A stretch of 64,000 nucleotides of DNA from positions 992,001-1,056,000 of the forward strand of contig OY969694.1 in NCBI GenBank assembly GCA_963701955.1, given 5' to 3'. The notes under the pieces were generated by a model. That model ran no database searches. It had not been told where the DNA came from and saw only the letters and a list, made by a program, of their open reading frames with translations. This DNA comes from Bog-473 sp963701955 (lineage in GTDB: Bacteria > Actinomycetota > Acidimicrobiia > Acidimicrobiales > RAAP-2). This document shows positions 43,521-52,712 of the stretch, in pieces. The position numbers and the translations under genes were made by a program. Numbering within the stretch: position 1 is the first letter of the stretch; the number at the start of each line of letters is the position of its first letter.

Positions 43521-43778
43521 CTACCGTCGGATGCCGAGACGGCTGATGATGGAGCGGTAGCGCTCGACGTCGTTCTTGCGGACGTAGTCGAGCAGCCGCC
43601 GGCGCTGGCCGATGAGCTTCATCAGACCGCGCCGGGTGTGGTGGTCCCCTTTGTGCTCCTTCAGGTGCTCCGTCAGGTGGTTGATCCGTCCCGACAGCAG
43701 TGCGATCTGCACCTCCGGAGAACCGGTGTCACTGTCGTGCAGCCGGTACTCGGTGATGGTGGCCTGCGTGTCGGGCAT
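43521..43778 (-). CDS. rpsO: 30S ribosomal protein S15
   Basis: The 85-residue protein has the S15 core motifs GSPEVQIALLSGRINHLTEH, HKGDHHTRRGLMKLIGQRRR and LLDYVRKND. Length is typical less a few residues. It binds 16S rRNA in the platform. The start is ATG 43778, 80 bases after ribF. Confidence 0.97.
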   Translation of the reverse strand: MPDTQATITEYRLHDSDTGSPEVQIALLSGRINHLTEHLKEHKGDHHTRRGLMKLIGQRRRLLDYVRKNDVERYRSIISRLGIRR

Positions 43779-43858
43779 GGAAGATCCTCAGAGACGAAGT
43801 TCGGAGTGTGCCGGAGACCTGCCCCCGGCCGCCGAACATGGTAGCAGCCGCCCGTTGA

Positions 43859-44785
43859 TCAGGGAAGATCGGCTCCGGCGAGCACACGCTCGGTGGCCGC
43901 GACATCGGCCTGCATCTGGGCCACCAGCGCCTCAATGGAGTCGAAGCGCCGCTCGTCACGGAGGCGGTGGGCGAAGCTGACCCGCCCCGGTTCGCCGTAG
44001 AGGTCGCCCTCGAAGTGAAGCAGAAAGGCCTCCACCAGCACCGGGGCGGTCCCGGGCTCGTAGAAGGTGGGTCGGCGCCCGACCGAGATCGCGGCCTGAT
44101 GGACCGTCCCGTCGGGCCGGACGAAGTGGCCGGCGTACACCCCGTCGGCCGGGAGGGCGATGTCGTCGGGGATGGAAAGGTTCGCCGTGGGAAACCCCAG
44201 TTCCGGCCCGCCCCGCCCGTCCCCGCGCACCACCGGGCCGCGCACCTCGTGCGGGCGGGCCAGCAGCCGCGTCGCCTCCTCCACGTCGCCGCGGGCGAGT
44301 AGGCCCCGGATCCGGGTGGACGACACCGGCTCGGCCCCTTCGCCGGTGAGACCGACGCCGACCACCTCGAAGCCGAGGGTCGACCCGAGGCGGTCCAGCA
44401 ACGCCACGTTGCCCTGCCGCCCGTGGCCGAAGTGAAAATCCTCCCCCACCACGACGAGACGGGCCGAGAGCTCGTCGACCAGGACGTCGCGCACGAAGTC
44501 CTCGGCCGACTCCTGGGACCGGGCCGCATCGAAGGGGATGACCAGGGTGCGATCGATCCCACAGGCGGCGAGGAGCTCGAGCTTCTGCTCGAGGCCGGTC
44601 AACTGCTTGGGAGCGGACTCCGGACGGACGACCGAGGCGGGATGGCGGTCAAATGTCACCACGACCGTCGACATCCCGGCCGCCTCGGCCCGCCGTGACA
44701 GGTCGCGCAGGAGGGCGCGGTGCCCGAGGTGGACCCCGTCGTAGGCGCCGATGGTGACCGCGGTTCGCTTCCCGTTCCCCGGCAT
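43859..44785 (-). CDS. ribF: Riboflavin kinase / FMN adenylyltransferase
   Basis: The bifunctional 308-residue enzyme makes FMN and FAD. The N-terminal adenylyltransferase has IGAYDGVHLGHRALL (family NFDGVHLGH) and SSTRIRGLL. The C-terminal kinase domain has ELGFPTANLSIP and GVYAGHF. I use ATG 44785; a TTG at 44815 overlapping the truB stop as TTGA is in frame and would add 10 residues, in keeping with other starts in this genome. Confidence 0.93.
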   Translation of the reverse strand: MPGNGKRTAVTIGAYDGVHLGHRALLRDLSRRAEAAGMSTVVVTFDRHPASVVRPESAPKQLTGLEQKLELLAACGIDRTLVIPFDAARSQESAEDFVRDVLVDELSARLVVVGEDFHFGHGRQGNVALLDRLGSTLGFEVVGVGLTGEGAEPVSSTRIRGLLARGDVEEATRLLARPHEVRGPVVRGDGRGGPELGFPTANLSIPDDIALPADGVYAGHFVRPDGTVHQAAISVGRRPTFYEPGTAPVLVEAFLLHFEGDLYGEPGRVSFAHRLRDERRFDSIEALVAQMQADVAATERVLAGADLP

Positions 44786-44811
44786 CGCGACGAAGGATAT
44801 TCGGGCGTCGG

Positions 44812-45699
44812 TCAACCCGGGGCCACCACGACGGCGGGTCGGATGCGGTCGGTGCCGGTCGCCTCGTAGACGGCCAGCAAGCGTCCTGCTCGGTCGAGCA
44901 TGGCCCAGGGTCCCTCTCCCCCTGCCCCGAGGGGCACCCGGTCGAGGGGAAGGCCCGTGCGGATCGACGACGCGACGTCGTCGGTCACGCGGACCGCGTC
45001 GAGGTCCCGCATCGCGTCGGCCGGTGGGAGGAGGTCGGCCGGCCCCAGCCGGTCCAGCCGGCGCATCTCGGGTCCGCCGAAGGATCCGATGCGTGTCCGC
45101 CGCAGGTCGCTGAGGTGCGCCCCTCCGCCCAGGGCGCGACCGAGGTCCTGGGCCAGCACCCGCACGTAGGTGCCCGACGAGCACTCCACCTCGGCGCGAT
45201 AGACCCAGGGCCGGTCGGGGTCGGGCCGGGTCGTGAACCGGTGGACGGTGACCCCACGGGCCGGGCGATCCACCTCCTCCCCTCGACGCGCCAGCTCGTG
45301 GAGCCGCCGGCCGCCCACCTTCACGGCGGACACCATCGGCGGGACCTGCTCGATCTCGCCCGTCAGACCGGCCGCGGCGGCCTCCACCTGCTCGGGTGAC
45401 ACGCCCGCCATGTCGTACGTGGCGACGATCTCGCCGGAGGCATCGAGGGTGGTCGTCTCGGTGCCGAGGACGATGTCGGTCGTGTAGGTCTTGGGCAACG
45501 CGGTGAGGAAGCGCAGAAGGCGGGTCACCCGGCCGAGGCCGACCAGCAGCACGCCGGTGGCATCGGGGTCGAGGGTGCCGGCGTGTCCGATCTTGCGCTG
45601 TCCGAAGATCCGTCGGCACCGGGCGACGACGTCGTGGGAAGTCCAACCCGCCTCCTTGTCCACGACAACGAGGCCGTCCACCGCGTCGCCTGCGCTCAC
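44812..45699 (-). CDS. truB: tRNA pseudouridine-55 synthase
   Basis: The 295-residue enzyme modifies U55 in the T loop. It contains VVDKEAGWTSHDVV, RKIGHAGTLDPDATGVL with the catalytic aspartate, and the C-terminal region with the RIRPAVV end. The start is GTG 45699, 16 bases after rbfA. It belongs to the nusA-infB-rbfA-truB unit. Confidence 0.95.
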   Translation of the reverse strand: MSAGDAVDGLVVVDKEAGWTSHDVVARCRRIFGQRKIGHAGTLDPDATGVLLVGLGRVTRLLRFLTALPKTYTTDIVLGTETTTLDASGEIVATYDMAGVSPEQVEAAAAGLTGEIEQVPPMVSAVKVGGRRLHELARRGEEVDRPARGVTVHRFTTRPDPDRPWVYRAEVECSSGTYVRVLAQDLGRALGGGAHLSDLRRTRIGSFGGPEMRRLDRLGPADLLPPADAMRDLDAVRVTDDVASSIRTGLPLDRVPLGAGGEGPWAMLDRAGRLLAVYEATGTDRIRPAVVVAPG

Positions 45700-45715
45700 C
45701 GAGGCCGCCGCCCTG

Positions 45716-46075
45716 TCACCGATGGTCGTCGCGGTCGTGGTCGAGCCCGCGCAGCAGCTCCTCCACTCGCGAGCCGGCAGCCACCGCGGGGTCGGCGAGG
45801 AAGCGCAACCGGGGCGTCCGCTTCAGCGTCATCTGCCTTCCCACCGTGCGCTGCAGGTGACCACGGCGCTCCTCGAGCACCTCGGCCGTCTCGTCGTCGA
45901 GGGAGGCCAGGTACACCACGGCGGTGCGCATGTCGGGTGCAACCTCGACCGACGTCACCGTGACCATGGGCACGTCGTCGGCATCGGCGAGCCGCTCGAG
46001 CTCCTCGGCCACCACCTGTCGCAGTACCTGGTTCACCCGCAACGCACGCGGGTAGGTCGCCGTGCGCCGTTTCAC
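45716..46075 (-). CDS. rbfA: Ribosome-binding factor A
   Basis: The 119-residue KH-fold protein matures the 16S rRNA 5' end. Recognisable are RALRVNQVLRQVVAEELERL, VTSVEVAPDMRTAVVYLA and LKRTPRLRFLAD. The start is GTG 46075, 63 bases after infB. Confidence 0.94.
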   Translation of the reverse strand: MKRRTATYPRALRVNQVLRQVVAEELERLADADDVPMVTVTSVEVAPDMRTAVVYLASLDDETAEVLEERRGHLQRTVGRQMTLKRTPRLRFLADPAVAAGSRVEELLRGLDHDRDDHR

Positions 46076-46138
46076 TGCCTCAGCTCCTCAGCTCTTGGGT
46101 GTTCGTCGGCTCGTCGGTGCCCGTCGCGTCGACGAGCC

Positions 46139-48981
46139 CTAGCTCCTGGCGATCTCGCGCTCCTCGAAGGTCTCAATCACGTCGCCTTCCTTGAGGTCCT
46201 GGAAGTCCGAAAGACCGATGCCGCACTCGAAGCCCGCCGCAACCTCGCGCACGTCGTCCTTGAACCGGCGCAGGGAGTTGATGGATCCCTTCCAGATGAC
46301 CGTGCCGTCGCGGAGGAAGCGGACCTTGGAGCCACGGGTGATCTTGCCGTCGCGCACGTAGCAACCGGCCACCGCCCCGATCCGGGGCACCCGGAACACC
46401 TCGCGCACCTCGGCCTCCCCGGTCACGATCTCTTCGTAGACCGGCGAGAGCAGGCCGAGCATGGCGGCCTCCAGGTCCTCGAGAAGCTTGTAGATGATCT
46501 CGTAGGTGCGGATCTCGACGTCCGAAGCCTCGGCCAGCTCACGCGAGCGCTTGTCGGGTCGCACGTTGAAACCGATGATGGTCGCGTTGGAGGCAGCGGC
46601 CAGCTGCACGTCGTTCTCGGTGATGCCGCCGATGCCGCGCAGGACGAAGCTCAGCTTCACGTCGTCTCGCTCGAGCCGCTTCAGCGACTCGGTGACGGCC
46701 TCGAGCGAGCCCTGCACATCGGCCTTCAAGACGATGTTCAGGGTCGCCGTCTCGCCGCGCGAGATCTGCTCGAAGAGGTCCTCGAGCTTGGCTCCCGCAG
46801 CGGCAGCCACCGGCTTGTGCCCCGAAAGACGGAACCGCTGGGCCCGGGCCTCCCCGAGCGTCCGGGCTCTGGTCAGGTCCTTGGCCGCCGCGCATCTCAT
46901 CGCCGGCGTGGGGCGGCTCGGAGAAGCCCAGTACCTGCACCGGTGTCGACGGCAGCGCCTCCTTGATGTGATCGCCCCGGTCGTCCACCAGCGCCTTCAC
47001 CTTGCCCCAGGCGGCGCCGGCCACGACGGGGTCGCCGACGCGCAACGTCCCCTGCTCCACGATCACCGTGGCCACCGGGCCGCGTCCCGCCTCGAGGTTC
47101 GCCTCGAGCACGACCCCGCGCGCCTCGCCCTCGACCCGGGCCGTCAGCTCCTCCACCTCGGCCACCAGAACGATCTGCTCGAGCAGGCTCTCGATCCCCG
47201 TGCCCTGGAGGGCCGAGACCTCGACCACGATCGTGTCGCCGCCCCAGGCCTCGGGCACCAGCTCGCGCTCGGAGAGCTGCTGGAGCACGCGCGCAGAATC
47301 CGCATCGGGCCGGTCCATCTTGTTGACCGCCACGATGATGGGGACCTCGGCCGCCTTGGCATGGTCGATGGCCTCGATCGTCTGGGGCATGACCCCGTCG
47401 TCGGCCGCCACCACAAGGATGACGATGTCGGTCACCTGCGCGCCGCGGGCCCGCATCGCCGTGAAGGCGGCGTGGCCCGGCGTGTCGATGAACGTGATCC
47501 GGTGGCCCTGCCACTCGACCTGGTAGGCGCCGATGTGCTGGGTGATGCCTCCTGCCTCCCCCGCCACCACGTCCGTGGAGCGGATGCGGTCGAGCAGCAG
47601 TGTCTTGCCGTGGTCCACGTGGCCCATGACGGTGACGACCGGCGGCCGCGGCCGCTGATCGGCCTCGTCCTCCTCGTCCTCGTCCTCGAAATACCGGGCC
47701 AGCAGCTCCGCCTCCTGCTCCTCGCCCGGGTCGACCAGGCGCACGTCTGCCCCGATCTCTGCGGCGAAGAGCTCGATCATGTCGTCGGTCAGGGACTGGG
47801 TCGCCATGACCATCTCGCCCTGCAGGAGGAGGAATCGCACGATGTCCCCGGCGCTCCGATTGAGCTTGGGGCCGAGGTCGCGTGCGGTCGAGCCCCGCTC
47901 GATGATGACCTCGCCCTCGGGCACCGGGGCCGTCGAGGGTTGGTAGGTCGTGAGCTGCGTCGGCTCGAGCTCCTCGAGATTGCGACGGCGCCGTCGGGCG
48001 CGACGCTGCGGGGGGCGCCGTCCGGGCATGCCACCACGTCCACCAGGGGGAGGACCGCCCGCGGGCGCGCCCGCCCCTGACCGGCCGCCGAAGCCTCCGC
48101 CGGCCGGCCGTCCTCCGTACCCACCGCCCGTGGCACCACCGGGCCGCGTTCCACCACCTCCGGCGGGCCTCCCACCGGTGCGTGGTGGGTACGAGCCTCC
48201 GGGCCGCGAGCCCGACGACGGGGCGGCCCGCCGTCCTCCCAGGCCGGGCGGAGGCGGGATGGGGCGTCCGCTCGGGCCGAGGGGCGGTTTCCCGGGGGGC
48301 GGAGGGACCGGCTTGCCCGACGGGCCGAGCGGGGGCCGCGCGACGCGCGGACGCTCAGGCGCGGCGACGTCAGGGGCCTGGGCGACCGGGGGGTGGGCCA
48401 CCGAGGGCTTGGCCGCCACGGCTGGCGGGACGGGTGGCGCCGAGGCCGGGCGTGAGGGTGCTGAGGCCGCGCGCGTCGGTGCCGAGGCCGCGTGAGATGG
48501 CGGAGGCGTCGGCGGTGAGGTCGGCCGACTGCTCACCAGGCGCGACGGCCGGGGTGCAGCTCCGGAAGCGCCCGTCGGCGTGGCGGTTGCGGGTGGGGCG
48601 GCGAGCTGGCGAGCTGGCGCCCTGGTGGCCGGGGCTCCAGCGGCGGCCGAGGTCGACGCGGCGACGGCCCGATCAGCCACGGGGGACGGGACGTCGCCCT
48701 GGCCGGCCACGGCGGGCACGTCGGCGCCACCGTCGCGCGAACCCGGAGCCTGATGCCGCCCTGGTGCCCGCCTTCTTCGACGGGGTGGGCTCCTCGGGCT
48801 GGACCGGTCGCCTCAGTCCCTCGGCATCGGCCTTGCGACGGACGCGGTCTGCCTGGGCGTCCTCGATCGAGGACGAGTGGCTCTTGACCCCGATACCCAG
48901 GGAAAGGGCCAGGTCGAGCCCCTCCTTGTTGGTGAGGCCCAGCTCCTTGGCCAGCTCATAGACGCGGATCTTCTTCGGCAA
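46139..48981 (-). CDS. infB: Translation initiation factor IF-2, two frameshifts
   Basis: The N-terminus MPKKIRVYELAKELGL and SSSIEDAQADRVRRKADAEG is classical IF-2. A Pro/Gly/Ala-rich linker of roughly 250 residues follows, then the GTPase domain with GHVDHGKT, DTPGH and NKMD, and the C-terminal domains (KADVQGSLEAV, GGITENDV, CGIGLSDFQDLKEGD). The frame changes twice: near 48730-48738 in the linker, and at 46885-46893, where GDEMR should run into AAKDLTRARTLGEA. Removing one base at each point gives a continuous 946-residue protein. IF-2 is essential, so sequence error is the likely explanation for both. Confidence 0.92.
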
Positions 48982-49033
48982 GTGGCTCTCTTCGTCCTTC
49001 GTTCCTCACGGCGCCCGGCGTCAACCCAGCCCC

Positions 49034-49315
49034 TTATCCTCGCACATCGGGTGCCTCCGGCTCCCACGCCCGGACCAGTTGTGCACGTAATCGCTCCGCC
49101 TCTCCCTCGCCGAGCGGCGCGGCGAACGCCCGCTCGAAGCCGTGCCGGCGCACCGCATCGGCGAGGCAGGAGACCGAACCCCGGCACAGCCACGCTCCCC
49201 GCCCCGGGCCGTGCCGATCCACCTCCAGCGCCCCGCCGGGCACCCGGACGATCCTGACCAGCCGCTCGGCCGGACGGGTACGCCGGCACCCGACGCAGGT
49301 GCGGGTGGGCGCTAT
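49034..49315 (-). CDS. ylxR: YlxR RNA-binding protein, no canonical start codon
   Basis: YlxR proteins are small RNA-binding partners encoded between nusA and infB. The family motif RTCVGCRRTRPAERLVRIV is intact, followed by GRGAWLC. The frame upstream of that motif has no ATG, GTG or TTG. The first plausible codon is ATA at 49315-49313, overlapping the nusA TAG stop as ATAG, with GGGGAGG seven bases upstream. A GTG at 49243 would delete the CVGC motif. The product would be 93 residues. Either AUA is used for initiation or a base is wrong. Confidence 0.8.
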   Translation of the reverse strand: MAPTRTCVGCRRTRPAERLVRIVRVPGGALEVDRHGPGRGAWLCRGSVSCLADAVRRHGFERAFAAPLGEGEAERLRAQLVRAWEPEAPDVRG

Positions 49316-50544
49316 GCCTCGGCCTCCCCGGTCTCCGAAGCCACGTCCGTCGTCCCGGCAGCCTCGGCCGCCGCCTCGGCTCCCGAGGGCGCTTCGGTGG
49401 CGGGTTCACCTGCCACCGGCTCCTCGACATCCTCCGCCTGGTGCGTCCACTCCTTGGCCGACATGGCTTCGCCACCCTCGGCCGGCTTCCACACCAGCTC
49501 GCCACTCTCGTCCTCGACCCACTCCCCTTCAGCCCATTCCTGGTCGCCGTAGCCGCCGGCCTCCTCCTCGGCCAGCTGGGTCTCGCTCTTGATGTCGATG
49601 CGCCACCCGGTCAGGCGCGCCGCGAGTCGCGCGTTCTGACCCTCCTTTCCGATGGCCAGGGAGAGCTGGAAGTCGCTCACGATCACCGTCGCCGTGCCGG
49701 TCTCCTCGTCGAGGCGCACCTCACGGACGCGCGCCGGCGCCAGTGCGTTCTGGATCAGGTCCACCGGATCGTCCGAGAAGGGAACCACGTCGACCCGCTC
49801 GCCGCGAAGCTCGTTGGTCACCATGCGGACGCGGGAACCCCGGGCACCCACGCACGCACCCACCGGGTCCACGTTGGGGTCGTTGGACCAGACGGCGATC
49901 TTGGTGCGATGGCCCGGTTCGCGTGCCGCCGCCTTGATCTCCACCACACCCGACCCGATCTCGGGCACCTCGAGCTCGAAGAGACGCTTGATCAGCCCGG
50001 GGTGCGTCCGGCTGACCACGATCTGGGGGCCCTTGGTCGTCTTGCGGACCTCGACGATGTAGGCCTTGAGGCGGGCACCGTGCTCGTAGCGCTCGTAGGA
50101 AACCTGTTCGGCCTGGGGCAGGAGCGCCTCGACCTTCCCGAGGTCGAGCAGGGTGTAGCGGTTGTCGGTCTGCTGGACGATGCCGGTGACGATGTCACCC
50201 TCGCGCCCGGCGTACTCCTCGTACTTCATGTCCCGCTCGACCTCGCGGATCCGCTGGAGGATCACCTGCTTGGCCGTCTGGGCGGCGATGCGACCGAAGT
50301 CGTCGGGCGTGTCATCCCACTCGCGCACGACCTCGCCGTCCTCGTTGAGCTCCTGCCCGTAGACGCGGATCTCACCCGAGTCGGGGTCGATGGTCACCAC
50401 GGCCTCTTCGGCCGCGTCGGGCCGGCGCTTGTAGGCGGCCACGAGCGCGTTGGCCAGGGCATCGAGCAGCGTGTCGACCGAGATCCCCTTGTCGCGCGCG
50501 ATCTGGCCCAGCGCGTCGAGAAACTCGAAATTGGTCTTGCTCAT
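49312..50544 (-). CDS. nusA: Transcription termination/antitermination protein NusA
   Basis: The 410-residue protein has the N-terminal polymerase-binding domain (residues 1-100), S1 (EGDIVTGIVQQTDNRYTLLDLG), KH1 and KH2 (DPVGACVGARGSRVRMV, LAIGKEGQNARLAARLTGW) and an acidic Glu/Ala-rich tail of about 90 residues. It lacks the C-terminal acidic repeats of E. coli type, as usual outside proteobacteria. ATG 50544 overlaps the rimP stop by four bases. Confidence 0.96.
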   Translation of the reverse strand: MSKTNFEFLDALGQIARDKGISVDTLLDALANALVAAYKRRPDAAEEAVVTIDPDSGEIRVYGQELNEDGEVVREWDDTPDDFGRIAAQTAKQVILQRIREVERDMKYEEYAGREGDIVTGIVQQTDNRYTLLDLGKVEALLPQAEQVSYERYEHGARLKAYIVEVRKTTKGPQIVVSRTHPGLIKRLFELEVPEIGSGVVEIKAAAREPGHRTKIAVWSNDPNVDPVGACVGARGSRVRMVTNELRGERVDVVPFSDDPVDLIQNALAPARVREVRLDEETGTATVIVSDFQLSLAIGKEGQNARLAARLTGWRIDIKSETQLAEEEAGGYGDQEWAEGEWVEDESGELVWKPAEGGEAMSAKEWTHQAEDVEEPVAGEPATEAPSGAEAAAEAAGTTDVASETGEAEA

Positions 50545-51058
50545 GACCGCTTCACCCTCTCAGTCTTCCCACTCTTGCCCCGCGCGGCAGTGCGCGGCTC
50601 GGGGCCCCACTCGAACACCGTCCTGGCCCGCTCGATCCTGTCGTAGTCGAGGTGCACCTCGCCTCCGGGCACCTCGGGCCCGGCCAAGGTGCACCCCGCC
50701 TCGTCGGCCGAGACCAGCGTGCCGGTCAGGCGGCGGACAGCTGTCGTCCCGGCATCGACCCGCACGCTGACCCTCTCCCCCAACGCGCTCGGGCGAAGTG
50801 CGCCGGTGTACGCAACCGCCGCTCCAGCCCCGGTGAGGACACCGACAGCGTGTAACGGCCCGGCATGGGATCGATGCGGTCGAGCTCGGCCGAGACCTCA
50901 CGGGTGGCTTCACCGAGTTCGTCCAGCCCGACACCGCCGTCACGGTCGACGAAGACCGTCACCTGGGTGCCCCGGATCTCGACGTCGACCAGATCGAGTC
51001 CCCGCGTCTCGAGCAGGGGTGACAAGGCACCTGCCAGATCCGTCGTCTCCCTGCGCAT
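50541..51058 (-). CDS. rimP: Ribosome maturation factor RimP, one frameshift
   Basis: ATG 51058 follows GAGGAGGTG. The first frame gives the N-terminal domain (GLDLVDVEIRGTQVTVFVD, REVSAELDRIDPMPGRYTL, SSPGLERRLRTPAHFARA). The second gives the C-terminal SH3-like domain (GERVSVRVDAGTTAVRRLTG). They join at a run of five G (minus strand, 50777-50781); adding one G gives RARWGERVSV and an uninterrupted 172-residue RimP of normal length. RimP assists 30S assembly. The homopolymer makes an undercall the obvious cause. Confidence 0.9.
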
Positions 51059-51135
51059 GGCCGTCACCTCCTCGCGTGATCTTTCCCGTGCGACTCCCAT
51101 CTGCTCGCCCCTCCGGACCGGTCCCCCGGAAAGCG

Positions 51136-51161
51136 AAAGCGTGGGCCGCAGCCCACGCTTT
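51136..51161 (-). terminator. Strong hairpin between proS and rimP (terminator or attenuator)
   Basis: AAAGCGTGGGC/GCCCACGCTTT is a perfect 11-bp stem with a CGCA or TGCG loop in the 191-base gap ahead of the rimP-nusA-infB unit. Downstream on the minus strand there is only a short, interrupted T-rich stretch (CGCTTTCC). The leader of this operon is attenuated by NusA in several bacteria, so an attenuator is possible; it could equally be the proS terminator. Confidence 0.5.
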
Positions 51162-51249
51162 GACGAGGTACTGATCTGGAAATGGACAGCTCAGGGAGTA
51201 TAGCAACCCCAGGGTGTCGACAACCGGGTCGTCGGCCTCGCCGGAACCA

Positions 51250-52662
51250 TCAGTACGATCGTCCGACCACGGCCATGAGGTCCTCCTCACGGTCGCCGAC
51301 CTCGGACAGGCTGCCGTCGGGCCGCTGGAGGCACCTGACGCTGAGGGCATGCTGCGCCAGGCGATCCTCGCCGTCGGGACCCAGCTCCGACGCGGCCAGA
51401 AGGGCGAAGCCAACCGACGCCGCCTCCACTGCCTCGTCGAGCGATCCCGCCTCATGCGTGCGGGCGTCGCGTGCGGCCGTCGCCTCCCCCAGCAGGGCGG
51501 CACCGGCGGCCTCGAGCACAGACGCCGCCAGGCTGGCCGCCGCGTCCACGGCCACCGTCTGCTTCTCGAGGGTATGCCGGGTGACCACGGTGACGTTTCC
51601 CTCGACGAGGTCCCGCGGACCGATCTCGACCCGGACCGGCACGCCCTTGAGCTCCCAGTCGACGCTGCGACGTCCGAAGCTGGTGTCAGTGCGGTCATCG
51701 AGGCGGACCCGGTGTCCCGCCGCCCGGAGCTCGTCCACCAACCTCCGCGCCGCGCCAGCGACCTCGGGCGAGTCCTTGACCACGACGACGACCACCTGCA
51801 CGGGTGCCAGCGCAGGCGGGAGGCGCAGGCCATGGTCGTCACCGTGGCCCATGATCAGCGCGCCGATCAGACGCGTCGAGACTCCCCACGAGGTCTGCCA
51901 GACGTGCTCGAGCGTGCCGGACGCGTTGGTGAATGTGATGTCGAAGGGACGCGAGAAGTTCTGTCCGAGCTCATGGCTCGTCCCCATTTGCAATGCCTTG
52001 CCGTCACCCATCATCCCCTCGCAGGTCCAGCTGCGGTCGGCGCCGGCGAATCGCTCCCGGGCGGTCTTGTGCCCCGTCAGCACAGGGAGACCGAGCACGT
52101 CGACCATGGTGGCGCGGTAGACGTCGGTGAGGATGCGCAGCGCATAGGCGCGGGCGTCCTCCTCGGTGGCGTGTGCGGTGTGGCCCTCCTGCCAGAGGAA
52201 CTCGCTGGTGCGCAGGAACAGACGCGGGCGCAGTTCCCAGCGCACGACGTTGGCCCACTGGTTGACCAGCAGCGGGAGGTCGCGGTGGCTCTGCACCCAC
52301 TTGGAGAAGAAATGGTTGATCACGGTCTCGCTGGTCGGGCGGACCACGAGCGGCTCCTCGAGCTCCTTGCCTCCCCCATGGGTGACGACGGCCAGCTCGG
52401 GTGCGAACCCCTCCACGTGCTCGGCCTCGAGCTTCAAGAAGGATTCGGGGATGAACAGCGGGAAGTAGGCGTTCTCGGCGCCGGCCTCCTTGATGCGCCG
52501 GTCGAGCTCGTTCTGCATGAGCTCCCAAATTCCGTAGCCCCAGGGCCGTATGACCATGGTGCCGCGGACCGGGCCGTTGTCGGCCATTTCTGCGCCGGCG
52601 ATCACCTCTTGGTACCAGCGCGGGAAATCCTCCTCCCGCGACACGATCGCGCCCTTGGCCAT
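51250..52662 (-). CDS. proS: Prolyl-tRNA synthetase, short form without editing insertion
   Basis: The 470-residue class II synthetase has motif 1 (PVRGTMVIRPWGYGIWELMQ), motif 2 (NQWANVVRWELRPRLFLRTSEFLWQEGH) and motif 3 (GALIMGHGDDHGLRLP). There is no editing insertion between motifs 2 and 3, so the protein is of the archaeal/eukaryotic-like type, ending in VGRSY as those do. It charges tRNA-Pro. The start is ATG 52662; ispG lies 50 bases upstream. Confidence 0.94.
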   Translation of the reverse strand: MAKGAIVSREEDFPRWYQEVIAGAEMADNGPVRGTMVIRPWGYGIWELMQNELDRRIKEAGAENAYFPLFIPESFLKLEAEHVEGFAPELAVVTHGGGKELEEPLVVRPTSETVINHFFSKWVQSHRDLPLLVNQWANVVRWELRPRLFLRTSEFLWQEGHTAHATEEDARAYALRILTDVYRATMVDVLGLPVLTGHKTARERFAGADRSWTCEGMMGDGKALQMGTSHELGQNFSRPFDITFTNASGTLEHVWQTSWGVSTRLIGALIMGHGDDHGLRLPPALAPVQVVVVVVKDSPEVAGAARRLVDELRAAGHRVRLDDRTDTSFGRRSVDWELKGVPVRVEIGPRDLVEGNVTVVTRHTLEKQTVAVDAAASLAASVLEAAGAALLGEATAARDARTHEAGSLDEAVEAASVGFALLAASELGPDGEDRLAQHALSVRCLQRPDGSLSEVGDREEDLMAVVGRSY

Positions 52663-52712
52663 CCGAGCAGGGTACTTGGTGCCCGAGCGCGCCCGACCCG
52701 CCCGAGGACGTC

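Noticed and set aside
48000..48500. Gly/Pro-rich repeats as a separate repeat element
   Set aside because: They are the low-complexity linker of IF-2, normal for actinobacteria, and lack exact repeat units.
49034..49243. ylxR starting at GTG 49243
   Set aside because: That start would remove the conserved RTCVGCR motif that defines the family.
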